Source: Martinezella hainanensis
GTDB lineage: Bacteria; Pseudomonadota; Alphaproteobacteria; Rhizobiales; Rhizobiaceae
DNA length: 64,000 nt
Assembly (NCBI RefSeq): GCF_900094555.1
Contig: NZ_FMAC01000002.1
Coordinates: 310,001-374,000, forward strand
Direction of reading: 5' to 3'
The notes beneath the pieces are model-generated. The model made no database searches. It was not told the DNA's origin and was given only the letters and a program-made list of their open reading frames with translations. Below, piece by piece: positions 27,697 through 37,366 of the stretch (position 1 is its first letter; each line of letters starts with the position of its first letter). Made by a program: the position numbers and the translations under genes.

Positions 27697-29955
27697 ATGG
27701 GAAAAAATCTGACACCGCCGCCCAGTGACGGCGACGACAACATCCTTCCGGTCGATCTGAAGGCGGCGCTCGAAGAGCGCTACCTGGCCTATGCCTTGTC
27801 GACGATTACGCAACGCGCGCTTCCGGACGTTCGCGACGGGCTGAAGCCGGTGCATCGCCGCATCGTCTATGCCATGAGCGAGATGGGGCTGCGCCCCAAT
27901 GCCGCCTTCCGCAAATGCGCCAAGATCGTCGGCGAAGTGATGGGTAACTATCACCCGCATGGCGACCAGTCGATCTACGATGCGCTGGCGCGTCTGGCGC
28001 AGGATTTCTCGCAGCGCTATACGCTTGTCAACGGGCAGGGCAATTTCGGCAATATCGACGGCGATAGCCCGGCCGCGATGCGCTACACCGAATCCAAGAT
28101 GACGGCGGTTTCCGAACTGCTGCTCGAAGGCATCGACCAGGACGCGGTGGATTTCCGCGACACCTATGACGAGTCGAATTCCGAGCCGATCGTTCTGCCC
28201 GGGGCTTTTCCCAATCTGCTCGCCAACGGCTCTTCGGGCATCGCGGTCGGCATGGCGACCTCTATCCCGCCGCACAATGCCCACGAGCTTTGCGACGCCG
28301 CCCTGCATCTGATCAAGGATCGCGACGCGACGGTCGAGAAGCTGGTGGAACTGTATATTCCAGGTCCCGACTTTCCGACCGGCGGCATCATTATCGACGA
28401 TCGGCAAAGCATTATAGAAAGCTACAAGACCGGCCGCGGCGGCTTCCGTGTCCGGTCCAAGTGGGAGATCGAGGATCTGGGTCGTGGCGGCTATCAGATC
28501 GTTGTCACGGAAATTCCGTTCCAGGTGCAGAAGTCGCGGCTCATCGAAAAGATTGCTGAGTTGCTGCTCGCGCGCAAGCTGCCGCTGCTCGAGGACATCC
28601 GTGATGAATCCGCAGAGGATATCCGCGTCGTTCTTGTGCCGAAGAGCCGCACGGTCGACGCGACGATCCTGATGGAATCGATGTTCAAGCTGACGGAGCT
28701 GGAGAGCCGCTTCCCGCTCAACCTGAACGTCCTGTCCATGGGCCGCATTCCCAAGGTCATGGCGCTGAACGAGGTGCTGAAGGAGTGGCTGGACCATCGC
28801 CGCGAGGTGTTGCTTCGCCGTTCGCGCTTCCGGCTCGCTGCCATCGAAAAGCGCCTCGAAATCCTCGGTGGCTTGCTGGTCGCCTATCTCAACATCGATG
28901 AGGTCATCGCCATCATCCGCGAGGAGGATGAGCCGAAGCCCGTCATGATGGAGCGGTTTGGCCTCACGGACAATCAGGTCGAGGCGATCCTCAACATGCG
29001 GCTGCGCTCCTTGCGTAAGCTGGAAGAATTCGAGATCCGCAAGGAATTCGACGGACTGACCAAGGAGAAGGCCGATATCGAGGCACTGCTCGCTTCGGAA
29101 GAGAAGCAGTGGCAGACGGTGTCCTGGGAAATCGGCGAGGTGAAGAAGAAATTCGCCAAGGCGACCGAGATCGGCCGCCGCCGCACGCAGTTTGCCGAAG
29201 CACCCGAAGCCGATGACGCTGCCATCCAGCAGGCGATGATCGAGAAGGAGCCGATCACGGTCGTCGTCTCGGAAAAGGGCTGGATCCGTGCCCTCAAGGG
29301 CCACATCTCCGATACGTCTTCGCTGACCTTCAAGGAAGGCGACGGGTTGAAGGTCGCCTTCCCGGCGCAGACCACGGACAAGATCCTCATCATCACCACG
29401 GGCGGCAAGGCCTACACGCTCGGCGGCGACAAGCTGCCCGGCGGCCGCGGCCATGGTGAGCCGCTGCGCATCATGATCGACATGGAAAACGATCAGGACG
29501 TGCTGACAGCTTTCGTCCACGATCCCCAGCGCAAGCAGATGATCGCCTCGACGGCCGGCAACGGCTTCATCGTGCCCGAGGCGGAACTGGTCGCCAATAC
29601 CCGCAAGGGCAAGCAGATCATGAACGTCTCCTATCCGGACGAGACCAAGCTTCTGGTTCCGATCTCCGGCGATCACGTCGCTGTGGTCGGCGAGAACCGC
29701 AAGATGGTCATCTTCCCGCTCTCGCAGGTGCCGGAAATGTCGCGCGGCAAGGGCGTGCGCCTGCAGAAATACAAGGATGGCGGTATCGCCGATATCAGAT
29801 GCTTCCTGATTGCTGATGGTCTGACCTGGGAAGACAGCGCCGGCCGCACCTTCACCAAGACGAAGGATGAGCTGGTGGAATGGCTGGGCGACCGCGCCGG
29901 CGCCGGCCGTGCCGTGCCGAAGGGCTTCCCCAGAAGCGGCAGGTTTTCGGGCTAA
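27697..29955 (+). CDS. parC: DNA topoisomerase IV subunit A
   Basis: A 752-residue subunit that cuts and rejoins DNA to unlink daughter chromosomes. The catalytic tyrosine is Tyr130 in AAMRYTE. The quinolone-determining region reads [14 protein letters not shown]: the place of E. coli ParC Ser80 is Gln, which I believe is natural in this clade. A C-terminal beta-pinwheel follows after about 500. GyrA is excluded because the GyrA box is not seen and the start ([22 protein letters not shown]) is ParC-like. parE is not in the window. Confidence 0.93.
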   Translation: MGKNLTPPPSDGDDNILPVDLKAALEERYLAYALSTITQRALPDVRDGLKPVHRRIVYAMSEMGLRPNAAFRKCAKIVGEVMGNYHPHGDQSIYDALARLAQDFSQRYTLVNGQGNFGNIDGDSPAAMRYTESKMTAVSELLLEGIDQDAVDFRDTYDESNSEPIVLPGAFPNLLANGSSGIAVGMATSIPPHNAHELCDAALHLIKDRDATVEKLVELYIPGPDFPTGGIIIDDRQSIIESYKTGRGGFRVRSKWEIEDLGRGGYQIVVTEIPFQVQKSRLIEKIAELLLARKLPLLEDIRDESAEDIRVVLVPKSRTVDATILMESMFKLTELESRFPLNLNVLSMGRIPKVMALNEVLKEWLDHRREVLLRRSRFRLAAIEKRLEILGGLLVAYLNIDEVIAIIREEDEPKPVMMERFGLTDNQVEAILNMRLRSLRKLEEFEIRKEFDGLTKEKADIEALLASEEKQWQTVSWEIGEVKKKFAKATEIGRRRTQFAEAPEADDAAIQQAMIEKEPITVVVSEKGWIRALKGHISDTSSLTFKEGDGLKVAFPAQTTDKILIITTGGKAYTLGGDKLPGGRGHGEPLRIMIDMENDQDVLTAFVHDPQRKQMIASTAGNGFIVPEAELVANTRKGKQIMNVSYPDETKLLVPISGDHVAVVGENRKMVIFPLSQVPEMSRGKGVRLQKYKDGGIADIRCFLIADGLTWEDSAGRTFTKTKDELVEWLGDRAGAGRAVPKGFPRSGRFSG

Positions 29956-29978
29956 GGGGCGGTTGGGCTAAGCCCGAG

Positions 29979-30001
29979 CAATCGACCCAGGGGGTCGATT
30001 G
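29979..30001. terminator. Perfect 10-bp hairpin after parC
   Basis: CAATCGACCC and GGGTCGATTG flank AGG, 23 bp after the parC stop. GCTAAG/CTTAGC form a possible outer pair. No T-run follows, so it may be a weak terminator or a dispersed palindrome. Confidence 0.5.
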
Positions 30002-30054
30002 CAGCGACGAACGCCCTGAGCCTTAGCGATGATGGCCGTTCGATCCGATGGGGG

Positions 30055-30444
30055 TCAATGCGTATAGGGAACGCAGACATCTCGCAGGAAACGTGTTGCT
30101 CCCTCTTCATCGATTTCTCCGGCGGCCACTGCCACGACGAAGCTGTAAAGATTGGCGTCCGTCGTTTGAATGCGGTAGCCGTTGTCCATAAGAAAGACTG
30201 CCGTCGCCACGATGGCGATGCGTTTGTTGCCATCTATGAAGGCGTGGTTTTTCACGAGCCCAAACAGGTAAGCGACAGCCAGTTCGATGATGTCATCGCT
30301 GCCATTTTGGGCTTTGTTAATCGGGCGGGCTAGGGCGGATTCAAGGGAACCTTCATCTCGTAGACCATAGGAGCCGCCGAACCTTTTGATCTGCATCGCG
30401 TGCAATTGCTCAATGAGTGGCCTGGTCAGAAAGATCGCCGGCAT
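30055..30444 (-). CDS. Doc-family (Fic fold) toxin
   Basis: A 129-residue death-on-curing-type protein. The Fic core motif is HAFIDGNKR at residues 67-75. The Lys-Arg ending (GNKR rather than GNGR) is typical of Doc, which phosphorylates EF-Tu instead of AMPylating targets. IFLTRPLIEQLHAMQIKRFGG and GLRDEGSLESALARP are also Doc-like. Its ATG shares one base with the stop of the AbrB-type gene (TAATG), so translation is coupled as in toxin–antitoxin operons. Confidence 0.9.
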   Translation of the reverse strand: MPAIFLTRPLIEQLHAMQIKRFGGSYGLRDEGSLESALARPINKAQNGSDDIIELAVAYLFGLVKNHAFIDGNKRIAIVATAVFLMDNGYRIQTTDANLYSFVVAVAAGEIDEEGATRFLRDVCVPYTH

Positions 30445-30665
30445 TACTCAGCCAGCTTTTTGAGCGCTACCTTGTATTGATCCATGAAGCGCTGCGCGTG
30501 CTCCATCTGACGCGCAAAGTCCGCGTCGGTTGGTTGCATCAACAATCCACCATCCTTCAGGCTGAGTTCCAATGTATCGCCAGCGCCGAGCCCCAACTGG
30601 TCGAGAACTTCCTTCGGAATAATCACGCCTTCGGAATTGCCGATCTTGCGGATGGTGACGTTCAT
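30444..30665 (-). CDS. AbrB/MazE-type antitoxin
   Basis: A 73-residue protein. Residues 1-45 are a SpoVT/AbrB swapped-hairpin DNA-binding domain (IRKIGNSEGVIIPKEVLDQLGLGAGDTLEL). The rest is a charged, probably helical tail (ARQMEHAQRFMDQYKVALKKL) that could cover the Doc active site, as the Phd tail does. It comes first in the operon and likely represses it. Confidence 0.88.
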   Translation of the reverse strand: MNVTIRKIGNSEGVIIPKEVLDQLGLGAGDTLELSLKDGGLLMQPTDADFARQMEHAQRFMDQYKVALKKLAE

Positions 30666-30715
30666 ATATCAGCTCCAATGTAATAACCTAGTTATAACAT
30701 TGGGCGAGTGGCACT

Positions 30716-31612
30716 TCAATGTGCAAGGCCCCGCGTCGCAAGTGCTGCTCTCGCCTTGACGCGCGCCTGCCAGACCGAGTGAGCGGCAAGCGCCAGGATC
30801 AGGATGGCGCCGCCTGCAAGCGTCATGTTGGTCGGCGCCTCTGCAAAGATTAGCCACACCCAGATCGGCGCGAGGATCGTTTCCAGGAGATAGAACATCG
30901 CCACTTCCGGCGCGGAAAGGAAGCGTGTGCCAGTCGCAAGGCACCAGAAGGAAAGCGGCATCAATACCGCTCCGTCGAACAGGATCCAGCCTGGATGGTT
31001 GATGGAAAAGCCCGAGGGTGCCACGTGGTAGAGCCCGACTGCCGCCGGAATGACGGCTGCCAGCAAGGATGCAAAGCCCATATCCCGACCTGACGCACGG
31101 CTAATCGTGATGGCGCAGGCGATGGAAAACGAGGCGACAACCGAGAGAGCATCGCCAAGCATATGCCCGCCCTCCATGCCATCCCCGACGATCAGGCCAA
31201 CCCCCAAGATCATGACAGCCATGGTGATGAAGGTCGAAATTGCCGGGCGTTCTTTGAGGAAGATCCAGGAGAGCAGGGCCGTGAACATCGGGTTGAGCGC
31301 GATGATGAAGACCACATTCGCCGCCTTTGTATAATAGACGGCGAGAAGGAAGGTGATGGTCGTCAGCCCATAGAAGAAGCCGACGGGAAGTCCCAGCCAG
31401 CCCGGCAGGATGCCACGCAGCGACCCTGTTACCCTGCGGATGACGACGAGAGCGGTCAGTGCCACGACAATGGTCGCAAGGCTGCGGACCGACAGCACGG
31501 ACCAGACTTCGCCGCTGGAGAGCCGGATCAGCGGTATGTCCATCGACAGAGCCAGGCCGCCGAGTGTCGTCAGCAGCAAGCCCTTTTTATGATCCGAGAG
31601 ATGGGCAAACAT
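30716..31612 (-). CDS. EamA (DMT) family transporter
   Basis: A 298-residue inner-membrane protein with about ten hydrophobic helices and two EamA repeats (roughly 10-140 and 155-285). The second repeat ends LLETILAPIWVWLIFAEAPT, a hallmark of the drug/metabolite transporter family. The substrate is unknown. Its start lies next to the bpt stop without a gap, so bpt and this gene are probably cotranscribed. Confidence 0.88.
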   Translation of the reverse strand: MFAHLSDHKKGLLLTTLGGLALSMDIPLIRLSSGEVWSVLSVRSLATIVVALTALVVIRRVTGSLRGILPGWLGLPVGFFYGLTTITFLLAVYYTKAANVVFIIALNPMFTALLSWIFLKERPAISTFITMAVMILGVGLIVGDGMEGGHMLGDALSVVASFSIACAITISRASGRDMGFASLLAAVIPAAVGLYHVAPSGFSINHPGWILFDGAVLMPLSFWCLATGTRFLSAPEVAMFYLLETILAPIWVWLIFAEAPTNMTLAGGAILILALAAHSVWQARVKARAALATRGLAH

Positions 31613-32392
31613 TCAGCGTAAGCTATCCTTGTCGCCATCGGTGGCGGGATCGAAACGCTCCCAGCCACGCGGCGTCAGATGTTCCTGCGGCTGGAAACGC
31701 GTCTTGTAGTCCATCTTGCGCGAGCCTTTGACCCAATAGCCAAGATAGACATGCGGCAACCCGAGGGCCTTCGTGCGCTTGATGTGATCCAGAATCATGA
31801 AGGTGCCGAGGGACCGCGCATCGAGATCGGGATTGAAATAGGAATAGACCATCGACAATCCGTCGCTCATGACGTCGGTCAAGGCGGCGGCAAGGAGCTC
31901 GCCCTTCGGGCGCTGTTCAAGGCCCGATCCTTCCTCGCGGCGGCGATATTCGATGATGCGCGTGTTCACATGTGTGTCTTCGACCATGATCGCATAGTCG
32001 AGCACGGTCATGTCGGACATGCCGCCTTGCTGATGGCGATAATCGAGATACCGGCGGAAGAGAGAATATTGCTCGCTGGACGGCTGCGCCGGAAATTCGG
32101 TGGCGATGATATCGCTGTTGGCGGTCAGCACCCGTTTCATCGAGCGGGTGGGCTCGAATTCCTGAGCGAGGATGCGCACCGATACGCAGGCCCTGCATGA
32201 TTCGCAGGCGGGACGATAGGCGATGTTCTGCGAGCGCCTGAATCCGCCCTGGGTCAGAATATCGTTCATCTCGGCGGCACGGGGACCAACAAGGTGCGTA
32301 AAGACCTTGCGTTCCATCTCGTGCGGCAAGTACGGGCAGGAAGCCGGTGCCGTCAGATAAAACTGCGGGGATGGCGTCGACTGCGTGTTCAT
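31613..32392 (-). CDS. bpt: Aspartate/glutamate leucyltransferase (Bpt)
   Basis: A 259-residue L/F-transferase-fold enzyme. It adds leucine from Leu-tRNA to proteins with N-terminal Asp or Glu, which marks them for ClpS/ClpAP decay (N-degron pathway). [17 protein letters not shown] and the Cys-rich [15 protein letters not shown] are the ATE/Bpt N-terminal signature. Length fits the bacterial Bpt form rather than eukaryotic arginyltransferase. The EamA gene follows directly. Confidence 0.9.
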   Translation of the reverse strand: MNTQSTPSPQFYLTAPASCPYLPHEMERKVFTHLVGPRAAEMNDILTQGGFRRSQNIAYRPACESCRACVSVRILAQEFEPTRSMKRVLTANSDIIATEFPAQPSSEQYSLFRRYLDYRHQQGGMSDMTVLDYAIMVEDTHVNTRIIEYRRREEGSGLEQRPKGELLAAALTDVMSDGLSMVYSYFNPDLDARSLGTFMILDHIKRTKALGLPHVYLGYWVKGSRKMDYKTRFQPQEHLTPRGWERFDPATDGDKDSLR

Positions 32393-32574
32393 CTGCCGTT
32401 GATTGACCTTTCTCTCGGCACCCGTTTTCTACAAGCATGGCTCAAGTTTAGAAAACGTCAACTACGTCCTTCGCTAAAGATCGAAGTTTCCTAATTGACC
32501 ATGCACAGAAATATCTCCCGCGCGCCCGTCGGCTCTACAGGAGATCTTGCGGTGTCCCATGATTATGCGTTGTT

Positions 32575-33033
32575 TTACGCCGTCCGGGCGATGACGGTGC
32601 CGAGCAGCAGGTCATGCACCAGCCGGCTGCGGTCGGTGAAGAGGCCCACCAGCAAGATGAGCGGCGTCAGAACGGAGTTCAGGATCCAGAACAGCGCCAG
32701 ATGGACGATCGCCGTCAGGAAATCCATTCGCCGGCCGTCGACGCGAACCATGGTGAGGCCCATGGCCCGCATGCCGAGCGATGCCTGATAGGGACCGCCG
32801 AGCGTCCAGCCGAAATAGAGGCCGGCAACCAGGACGAAGAGCACCGGATAGAGGAAGAAGCCAAGCCCCAGCGTCAGGATCGAAACGAAAAACAGCAGCA
32901 CGGCCGCGGGAATGCACAGCAGCGCGACGATGATGTAATCGACGATGAAGGCGAAGATGCGCCGGCTCAGCACGCCACTATAGGCGCGCCAGTCGTCCGG
33001 TGCTGCATAAAGCGGGCTGGGGTTCAGGCTCAT
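32575..33033 (-). CDS. RDD-family membrane protein
   Basis: A 152-residue inner-membrane protein with an RDD domain: SRRIFAFIVDYIIVALLC opens the first helix and about three or four membrane segments follow. RDD proteins have been linked to ion or small-molecule transport, but the role here is unknown. The start at 33033 follows a strong AAGGAGG site, which decides against an in-frame ATG eleven codons upstream. Confidence 0.85.
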   Translation of the reverse strand: MSLNPSPLYAAPDDWRAYSGVLSRRIFAFIVDYIIVALLCIPAAVLLFFVSILTLGLGFFLYPVLFVLVAGLYFGWTLGGPYQASLGMRAMGLTMVRVDGRRMDFLTAIVHLALFWILNSVLTPLILLVGLFTDRSRLVHDLLLGTVIARTA

Positions 33034-33120
33034 TGCTTTCCTCCTTGGGAAACATTTGCCGAACATATGGTGTCAGGGCCTGCAAATACAATAAGCAGGC
33101 CGCCAACCCGTGAGTCGAAA

Positions 33121-34134
33121 CTATTTTCTCGCCAGATATCGTGCCACATCCATGGCGAAATAGGTAAGGATGCCGTCGCAGCCGGCACGCTTGAAGGCGA
33201 GCAGGGTTTCGAACATCACTCTTTCGCCGTCGATCCAGCCATTGGCGGCCGCCGCCTTGATCATCGCGTATTCGCCAGAGACCTGGTAGGCGAAAGTCGG
33301 AAGACCAAAGGCTTCCTTCAGCCGCCAACAGATGTCGAGATAGGGCAGGCCGGGCTTGACCATCAGCATGTCTGCGCCTTCCTCGACGTCGAGCGCGGCG
33401 TCGCGCACGGCCTCGGTGCCGTTGGCGGGGTCGATATAATAGGTCTTCTTGTCGCCCTTCAGCAGGCCGCCGGTCGAAATCGCCTCGCGGTAGGGGCCGT
33501 AAAAGGCCGAGCTGAACTTCGTCGCGTAGCTCATGATGCCGACATTCTGGTGGCCGGCGGCGTCAAGCGCCTGGCGGATCGCACCGATGCGGCCGTCCAT
33601 CATTTCGGAAGGCGCGATGATATCGGCGCCGGCATCTGCCTGATAGACGGCGGCGCGCGCCACCTGTTCGACCGTCTCGTCGTTGACGATCTCGTTACCG
33701 CGCAGGATGCCGTCATGGCCGTGGCTGGTGAAAGGATCGAGGGCAACGTCGGTGATGACGCCGATATTGGGCACGGCTTTCTTGATCGCGGCGCTGGCAA
33801 GATTGATGAGGTTGTTCTTCTCGAGGCTGTTGGAGCCGGTCTCGTCGCGCAGCTCCATCTCGATATTCGGGAAGGTGGCGAGTGCGGGAATGCCCAGATC
33901 GGCCGCTTCCTTCGCCGCTTCCACGGCCTTGTCCACCGTCATGCGATTGACGCCCGGCATTGCCGGGATCGGCTCGATGATGCCGTTGCCAGGGATGAGG
34001 AAGATCGGCCAGATGAGATCATCGACCGTCAGCCGGTTTTCCTGCACGAGGCGGCGCGTCCAATCGGCCTTGCGGTTGCGCCGCATGCGGCGATGCCCGG
34101 TGATCTCGTCGACGAGATGCGTCTTGTTCTCCAT
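33121..34134 (-). CDS. hemB: Delta-aminolevulinic acid dehydratase (porphobilinogen synthase)
   Basis: A 337-residue enzyme that condenses two 5-aminolevulinate molecules to porphobilinogen in heme synthesis. The two active-site lysines lie in SYATKFSSAFYGPYREA and LMVKPGLPYLDI. The metal segment ALATFPN replaces the Cys-rich zinc site, consistent with Mg-dependent rhizobial enzymes. MENKTHLVDEITGHRRMRRN is the usual rhizobial start; MKKDGGI seven codons upstream (34155) is an alternative. Confidence 0.94.
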   Translation of the reverse strand: MENKTHLVDEITGHRRMRRNRKADWTRRLVQENRLTVDDLIWPIFLIPGNGIIEPIPAMPGVNRMTVDKAVEAAKEAADLGIPALATFPNIEMELRDETGSNSLEKNNLINLASAAIKKAVPNIGVITDVALDPFTSHGHDGILRGNEIVNDETVEQVARAAVYQADAGADIIAPSEMMDGRIGAIRQALDAAGHQNVGIMSYATKFSSAFYGPYREAISTGGLLKGDKKTYYIDPANGTEAVRDAALDVEEGADMLMVKPGLPYLDICWRLKEAFGLPTFAYQVSGEYAMIKAAAANGWIDGERVMFETLLAFKRAGCDGILTYFAMDVARYLARK

Positions 34135-34275
34135 GATGCCGCCATCCTTCTTCATTTATTTAGGGCACTCTATAGGCCGCGTACCTATCACGCTGTCCCC
34201 AGGATTCAAAACCAGGCGAAAGGCCGCAGCCATTATATTCTGGCGAGGCAGATGCCTCCTACGTATTGTTCGCGC

Positions 34276-34716
34276 ATGGAACCTGATTCTTCGACCGTAC
34301 CCAAGAATACGCTGACGGACATCCTGTTCGTGCTGTTCCTGCGGCTGATCGCGATCGCCTGCTTCTGGCTCGGCCTGCAATATTGGGCGATGCTGGTCGG
34401 CTACTCGCTCGGAGGCCATGCCCGCTTCGATCTGCTCGCTCTGCCCTGGAAGGTCGCGGGCGCGGGGCTTGCCGTGGTTTTCCCGGTCGCAGCCCTCGGA
34501 TTATGGCTCACCGTCTCCTGGGGGCCGGTCATGTGGGTGCTGGCCGCGGGCGGGCAGGGGCTGATGTATGGCGTCTGGCCGGAGATATTCGGATCCAATC
34601 CGCTGATCATGATCCTGCATGCCTGCGTCGCAGTTATTTATTGCCTTTTCCGTGTCCTGTTGTGGCAGGAGAAACGCCGGCGTCGCCAGCAGCAGGTAAT
34701 GGTTGATTTACCCTGA
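34276..34716 (+). CDS. DUF6163 family membrane protein
   Basis: A 146-residue protein of unknown function with about four hydrophobic segments (near 15-45, 60-80, 85-105, 112-130) and a basic C-terminus (EKRRRRQQQ). It looks like the DUF6163 family, which sits before ldtR in many Rhizobiales. The link to ldtR/ldtP suggests a cell-envelope role. It is divergent from hemB. Confidence 0.72.
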   Translation: MEPDSSTVPKNTLTDILFVLFLRLIAIACFWLGLQYWAMLVGYSLGGHARFDLLALPWKVAGAGLAVVFPVAALGLWLTVSWGPVMWVLAAGGQGLMYGVWPEIFGSNPLIMILHACVAVIYCLFRVLLWQEKRRRRQQQVMVDLP

Positions 34717-34846
34717 GACAGCAACGCTTCCTGGTAAGGTGCTGTTAAGCCTGCAGTTTAAGTAGAATTTTATGTGTATTCGATAGGGTCTCACTCAAGG
34801 CGGGAAGAAAACGACACCGCCAAACAAAACAGAGTGAGGCCAAGTC

Positions 34847-35365
34847 ATGATGAACACGAAAATCAAGCCGCAGGCAGTTGCAAACGCTCGGGATCAGCAG
34901 GTTGATGACATCCGGGCTCTCTACATGGAATCCCTTCACCTGGTCGAGCGTCTGCACCGCCGCCTGCTTGATGTTATCAAGGACGAGTTCGACCGTCAGG
35001 GTCGTGACGACGTCAACGCCGTCCAGGCACTTCTCCTTTTCAACATCGGCAATTCCGAGCTGACGGCCGGCGAACTGCGCTCTCGCGGTTTCTACCTCGG
35101 CTCCAACGTTTCCTACAACGTCAAGAAGCTGGTCGACCTCGGCTTCATCAACCATCAGCGCTCGCGCATCGACCGTCGCTCGGTCCGCATCAGCCTGACG
35201 GAAACGGGCCAGGACATCGCCGAAACCGTTGCCAAGCTCTATGAGCGCCACATCGGCTCGATCGACAAGGTCGGCGGCATCGGCACCGACGAATTCACCC
35301 AGATGAACAAGCTGCTGCAGCGCCTGGACCGCTTCTGGAACGACAGCATCGCTTACCGCATGTGA
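34847..35365 (+). CDS. ldtR: MarR-family regulator LdtR
   Basis: A 172-residue winged-helix regulator. The DNA-binding part is LTAGELRSRGFYLGSNVSYNVKKLVDLGFI, followed by a wing with RSRIDRRSVRISLT. It matches LdtR of Liberibacter and Sinorhizobium, which controls ldtP (L,D-transpeptidase) and stress or motility genes. ldtP is the next gene on the same strand after 513 bp, supporting the assignment. The start carries GTGAGG upstream. It may be autoregulated. Confidence 0.9.
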   Translation: MMNTKIKPQAVANARDQQVDDIRALYMESLHLVERLHRRLLDVIKDEFDRQGRDDVNAVQALLLFNIGNSELTAGELRSRGFYLGSNVSYNVKKLVDLGFINHQRSRIDRRSVRISLTETGQDIAETVAKLYERHIGSIDKVGGIGTDEFTQMNKLLQRLDRFWNDSIAYRM

Positions 35366-35878
35366 GCGAGCACAGCGGAACGATCGCGAGATCTTCCAGT
35401 CAAACAAGCTGGACACGTTTCCCTGCGTGTCCGGCTTGAGCGCGTTGCCGGCCCGGCCGTTGTGCGCTTTTTGCCACGTCCGCGCTTCACCTTCCGTCAC
35501 ATGTAACGTCCCGGGCGGCTAAGCCATTGACGCCGGATGAAGACACGCTATGAACCACCCGCAGCTGTGGTATTTTAGCAAAAGCAGTTTGGCTTCTCTT
35601 CCGCCCTCGCATGGCAAGGCAAGTTTCATGCCGGGAGACACGAATTGGCCATATTGCTATGACAGCGGAAATCGACTGCAAGCAGCGTTCTCGAAATACG
35701 ATCTTCCGACCTGAAGATCTTGGCTTCGCGATATTGTGATAGTTCGTGGCCAAGTTTTTGGTGGTGCATCAAGGGAACGGATTGATACTGAGCCACGTTA
35801 CTTGGCGCAAGCTTGCGCTATTTACTGCTTCCTCTCTAGGCTGCGCATGATTGGATCGCAGCGTCGAACGGTTAGGAT
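35366..35878 (+). promoter_or_regulatory. Long gap between ldtR and ldtP
   Basis: This 513-bp stretch holds no convincing gene. At 35405-35438 CAAGCTGGACACG pairs with CGTGTCCGGCTTG (12 pairs plus one G·T), a probable ldtR terminator lacking a T-run. At 35700-35719 GATCTTC and GAAGATC flank six bases, a candidate operator about 160 bp before ldtP. The rest should hold the ldtP promoter and a long leader. Confidence 0.6.
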
Positions 35879-37192
35879 ATGTCGAAGAAAAACGGAATTG
35901 GACCCTTTTCGCGCCGCGCTTTCCTGCGGTCGGCTGCAACTCTTGGCGCTGCCGCACTGGCTGCTCCGGCTCTCGCGCAGAACGCGACCCCGCTTGAAGC
36001 GCTGATCAACGACCGTTCTCGCGGTAATTGGGACGATCAGTTCGACGCCAAGGCCGCGGCGCGTACGGCCGCCGCCGTCCAGTCGAACACGCCAATCCTC
36101 GGGCCTGATTCCGTGCCGAACATTCAGCAGGCGATTGCCCAGTATCAAAGCATCGTTGCCAATGGCGGCTGGCCGCAGATCAATCCGACCAGCCAGCAGC
36201 CGCTTCAGCTTGGCGTCACCGATCCGGCCGTGCAGGCGCTTCGCCAACATCTGATGGTTTCAGGTGACCTGCCGCGCGAGGCGGGCATTTCGTCGTCGTT
36301 CGATTCCTACGTAGACGGGGCCGTAAAGCGTTTTCAGGCCCGTCATGGCCTGCCGCCGGATGGTGTCATTGGCGATTTCACGCTGAAGGCGATGAATATC
36401 CCCGCCAACATTCGCCTGCAGCAGCTGAACACCAATCTCGTTCGCCTTCAGACATTCCCGTCCGATCTCGGCCGTCGTCACGTCATGGTCAACATCCCGG
36501 CGACGCGCGTCGAAGCGGTAGAGGACGGTCAGGTGGCCTTGCGCCACGAGGCGATCGTCGGCCGGGAATCGCGACCGACGCACATCATCAATTCGAAGAT
36601 CTATGAGGTCATCCTCAACCCCTACTGGACGGCGCCCCGCTCCATCATCATCAAGGATATCATGCCGCTCATGCGGAAGGATCCGACCTATCTGACGAGA
36701 AGCAATATCCGTCTTCTCGACGGCAAGGGCCAGGAAGTTGCGCCGGAGACGATCGACTGGAATTCGGACAAGGCGCCGGACCTGATGTTCCGCCAGGATC
36801 CGGGCAAGACCAACGCCATGGCGTCCACGAAGATCAACTTCCATAACCCCAATAACGAATATATGCACGATACGCCGGAGCAGGGCCTGTTCAACAAGCT
36901 GATGCGCTTCGACAGCTCGGGCTGTGTGCGTGTTCAGAACGTGCGCGACCTGGCGACCTGGCTGCTGGCTGAAACTCCGGGTTGGCCGCGCCAGCACATC
37001 GAGCAAGTCATCTCCACCCGTGTCAACACGCCGATTACGCTGGCGTCGGAAGTCCCGGTCTATTTCGTCTACATCTCCGCCTGGAGCGCCCGCGACGGCA
37101 TCGTCCAGTTCCGCGATGACATCTACAATCTCGACGGCAATTCCCAGTTGGCGCTCGACACGACCCAAGGCATGGAACAGCCGGTTCAGTAA
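35879..37192 (+). CDS. ldtP: L,D-transpeptidase (YkuD) LdtP
   Basis: A 437-residue exported peptidoglycan enzyme that forms 3-3 cross-links or anchors proteins. It has a Tat-type signal (FSRRAFLRSAATLG, Arg12-Arg13), cleaved near PALAQ at 34. A peptidoglycan-binding domain follows (YVDGAVKRFQARHGLPPDGVIG, about 142-163). The YkuD domain covers about 190-380, with His330 and the nucleophile Cys349 in SSGCVRV. The family's usual SHGC is SSGC here. A terminator follows. The product is expected to be controlled by LdtR. Confidence 0.92.
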   Translation: MSKKNGIGPFSRRAFLRSAATLGAAALAAPALAQNATPLEALINDRSRGNWDDQFDAKAAARTAAAVQSNTPILGPDSVPNIQQAIAQYQSIVANGGWPQINPTSQQPLQLGVTDPAVQALRQHLMVSGDLPREAGISSSFDSYVDGAVKRFQARHGLPPDGVIGDFTLKAMNIPANIRLQQLNTNLVRLQTFPSDLGRRHVMVNIPATRVEAVEDGQVALRHEAIVGRESRPTHIINSKIYEVILNPYWTAPRSIIIKDIMPLMRKDPTYLTRSNIRLLDGKGQEVAPETIDWNSDKAPDLMFRQDPGKTNAMASTKINFHNPNNEYMHDTPEQGLFNKLMRFDSSGCVRVQNVRDLATWLLAETPGWPRQHIEQVISTRVNTPITLASEVPVYFVYISAWSARDGIVQFRDDIYNLDGNSQLALDTTQGMEQPVQ

Positions 37193-37218
37193 TCGGCATT
37201 CCCACGCAATTCCTATCG

Positions 37219-37245
37219 AAGCCGCGTCTTTTGATGCGGCTTTTT
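37219..37245 (+). terminator. ldtP terminator
   Basis: AAGCCGC and GCGGCTT form a stem around GTCTTTTGAT, followed by TTT. It separates ldtP from glyA. Confidence 0.8.
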
Positions 37246-37366
37246 CATTGGCTGGCACTGCTCTGCGTAGAATGCCCAGCAAATGTCGCTGGTCGTATTG
37301 CTCTCCGGCGACCCTGACGCTAATACCGTTTGCATTGCCGTTCCGGCCCGTTCAGGAGCTTTCACG

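Noticed and set aside
32614..34275. A long plus-strand frame over the RDD and hemB genes
   Set aside because: Only its last 146 codons (from 34276) look like a gene; the rest is antisense to genes with conserved motifs.
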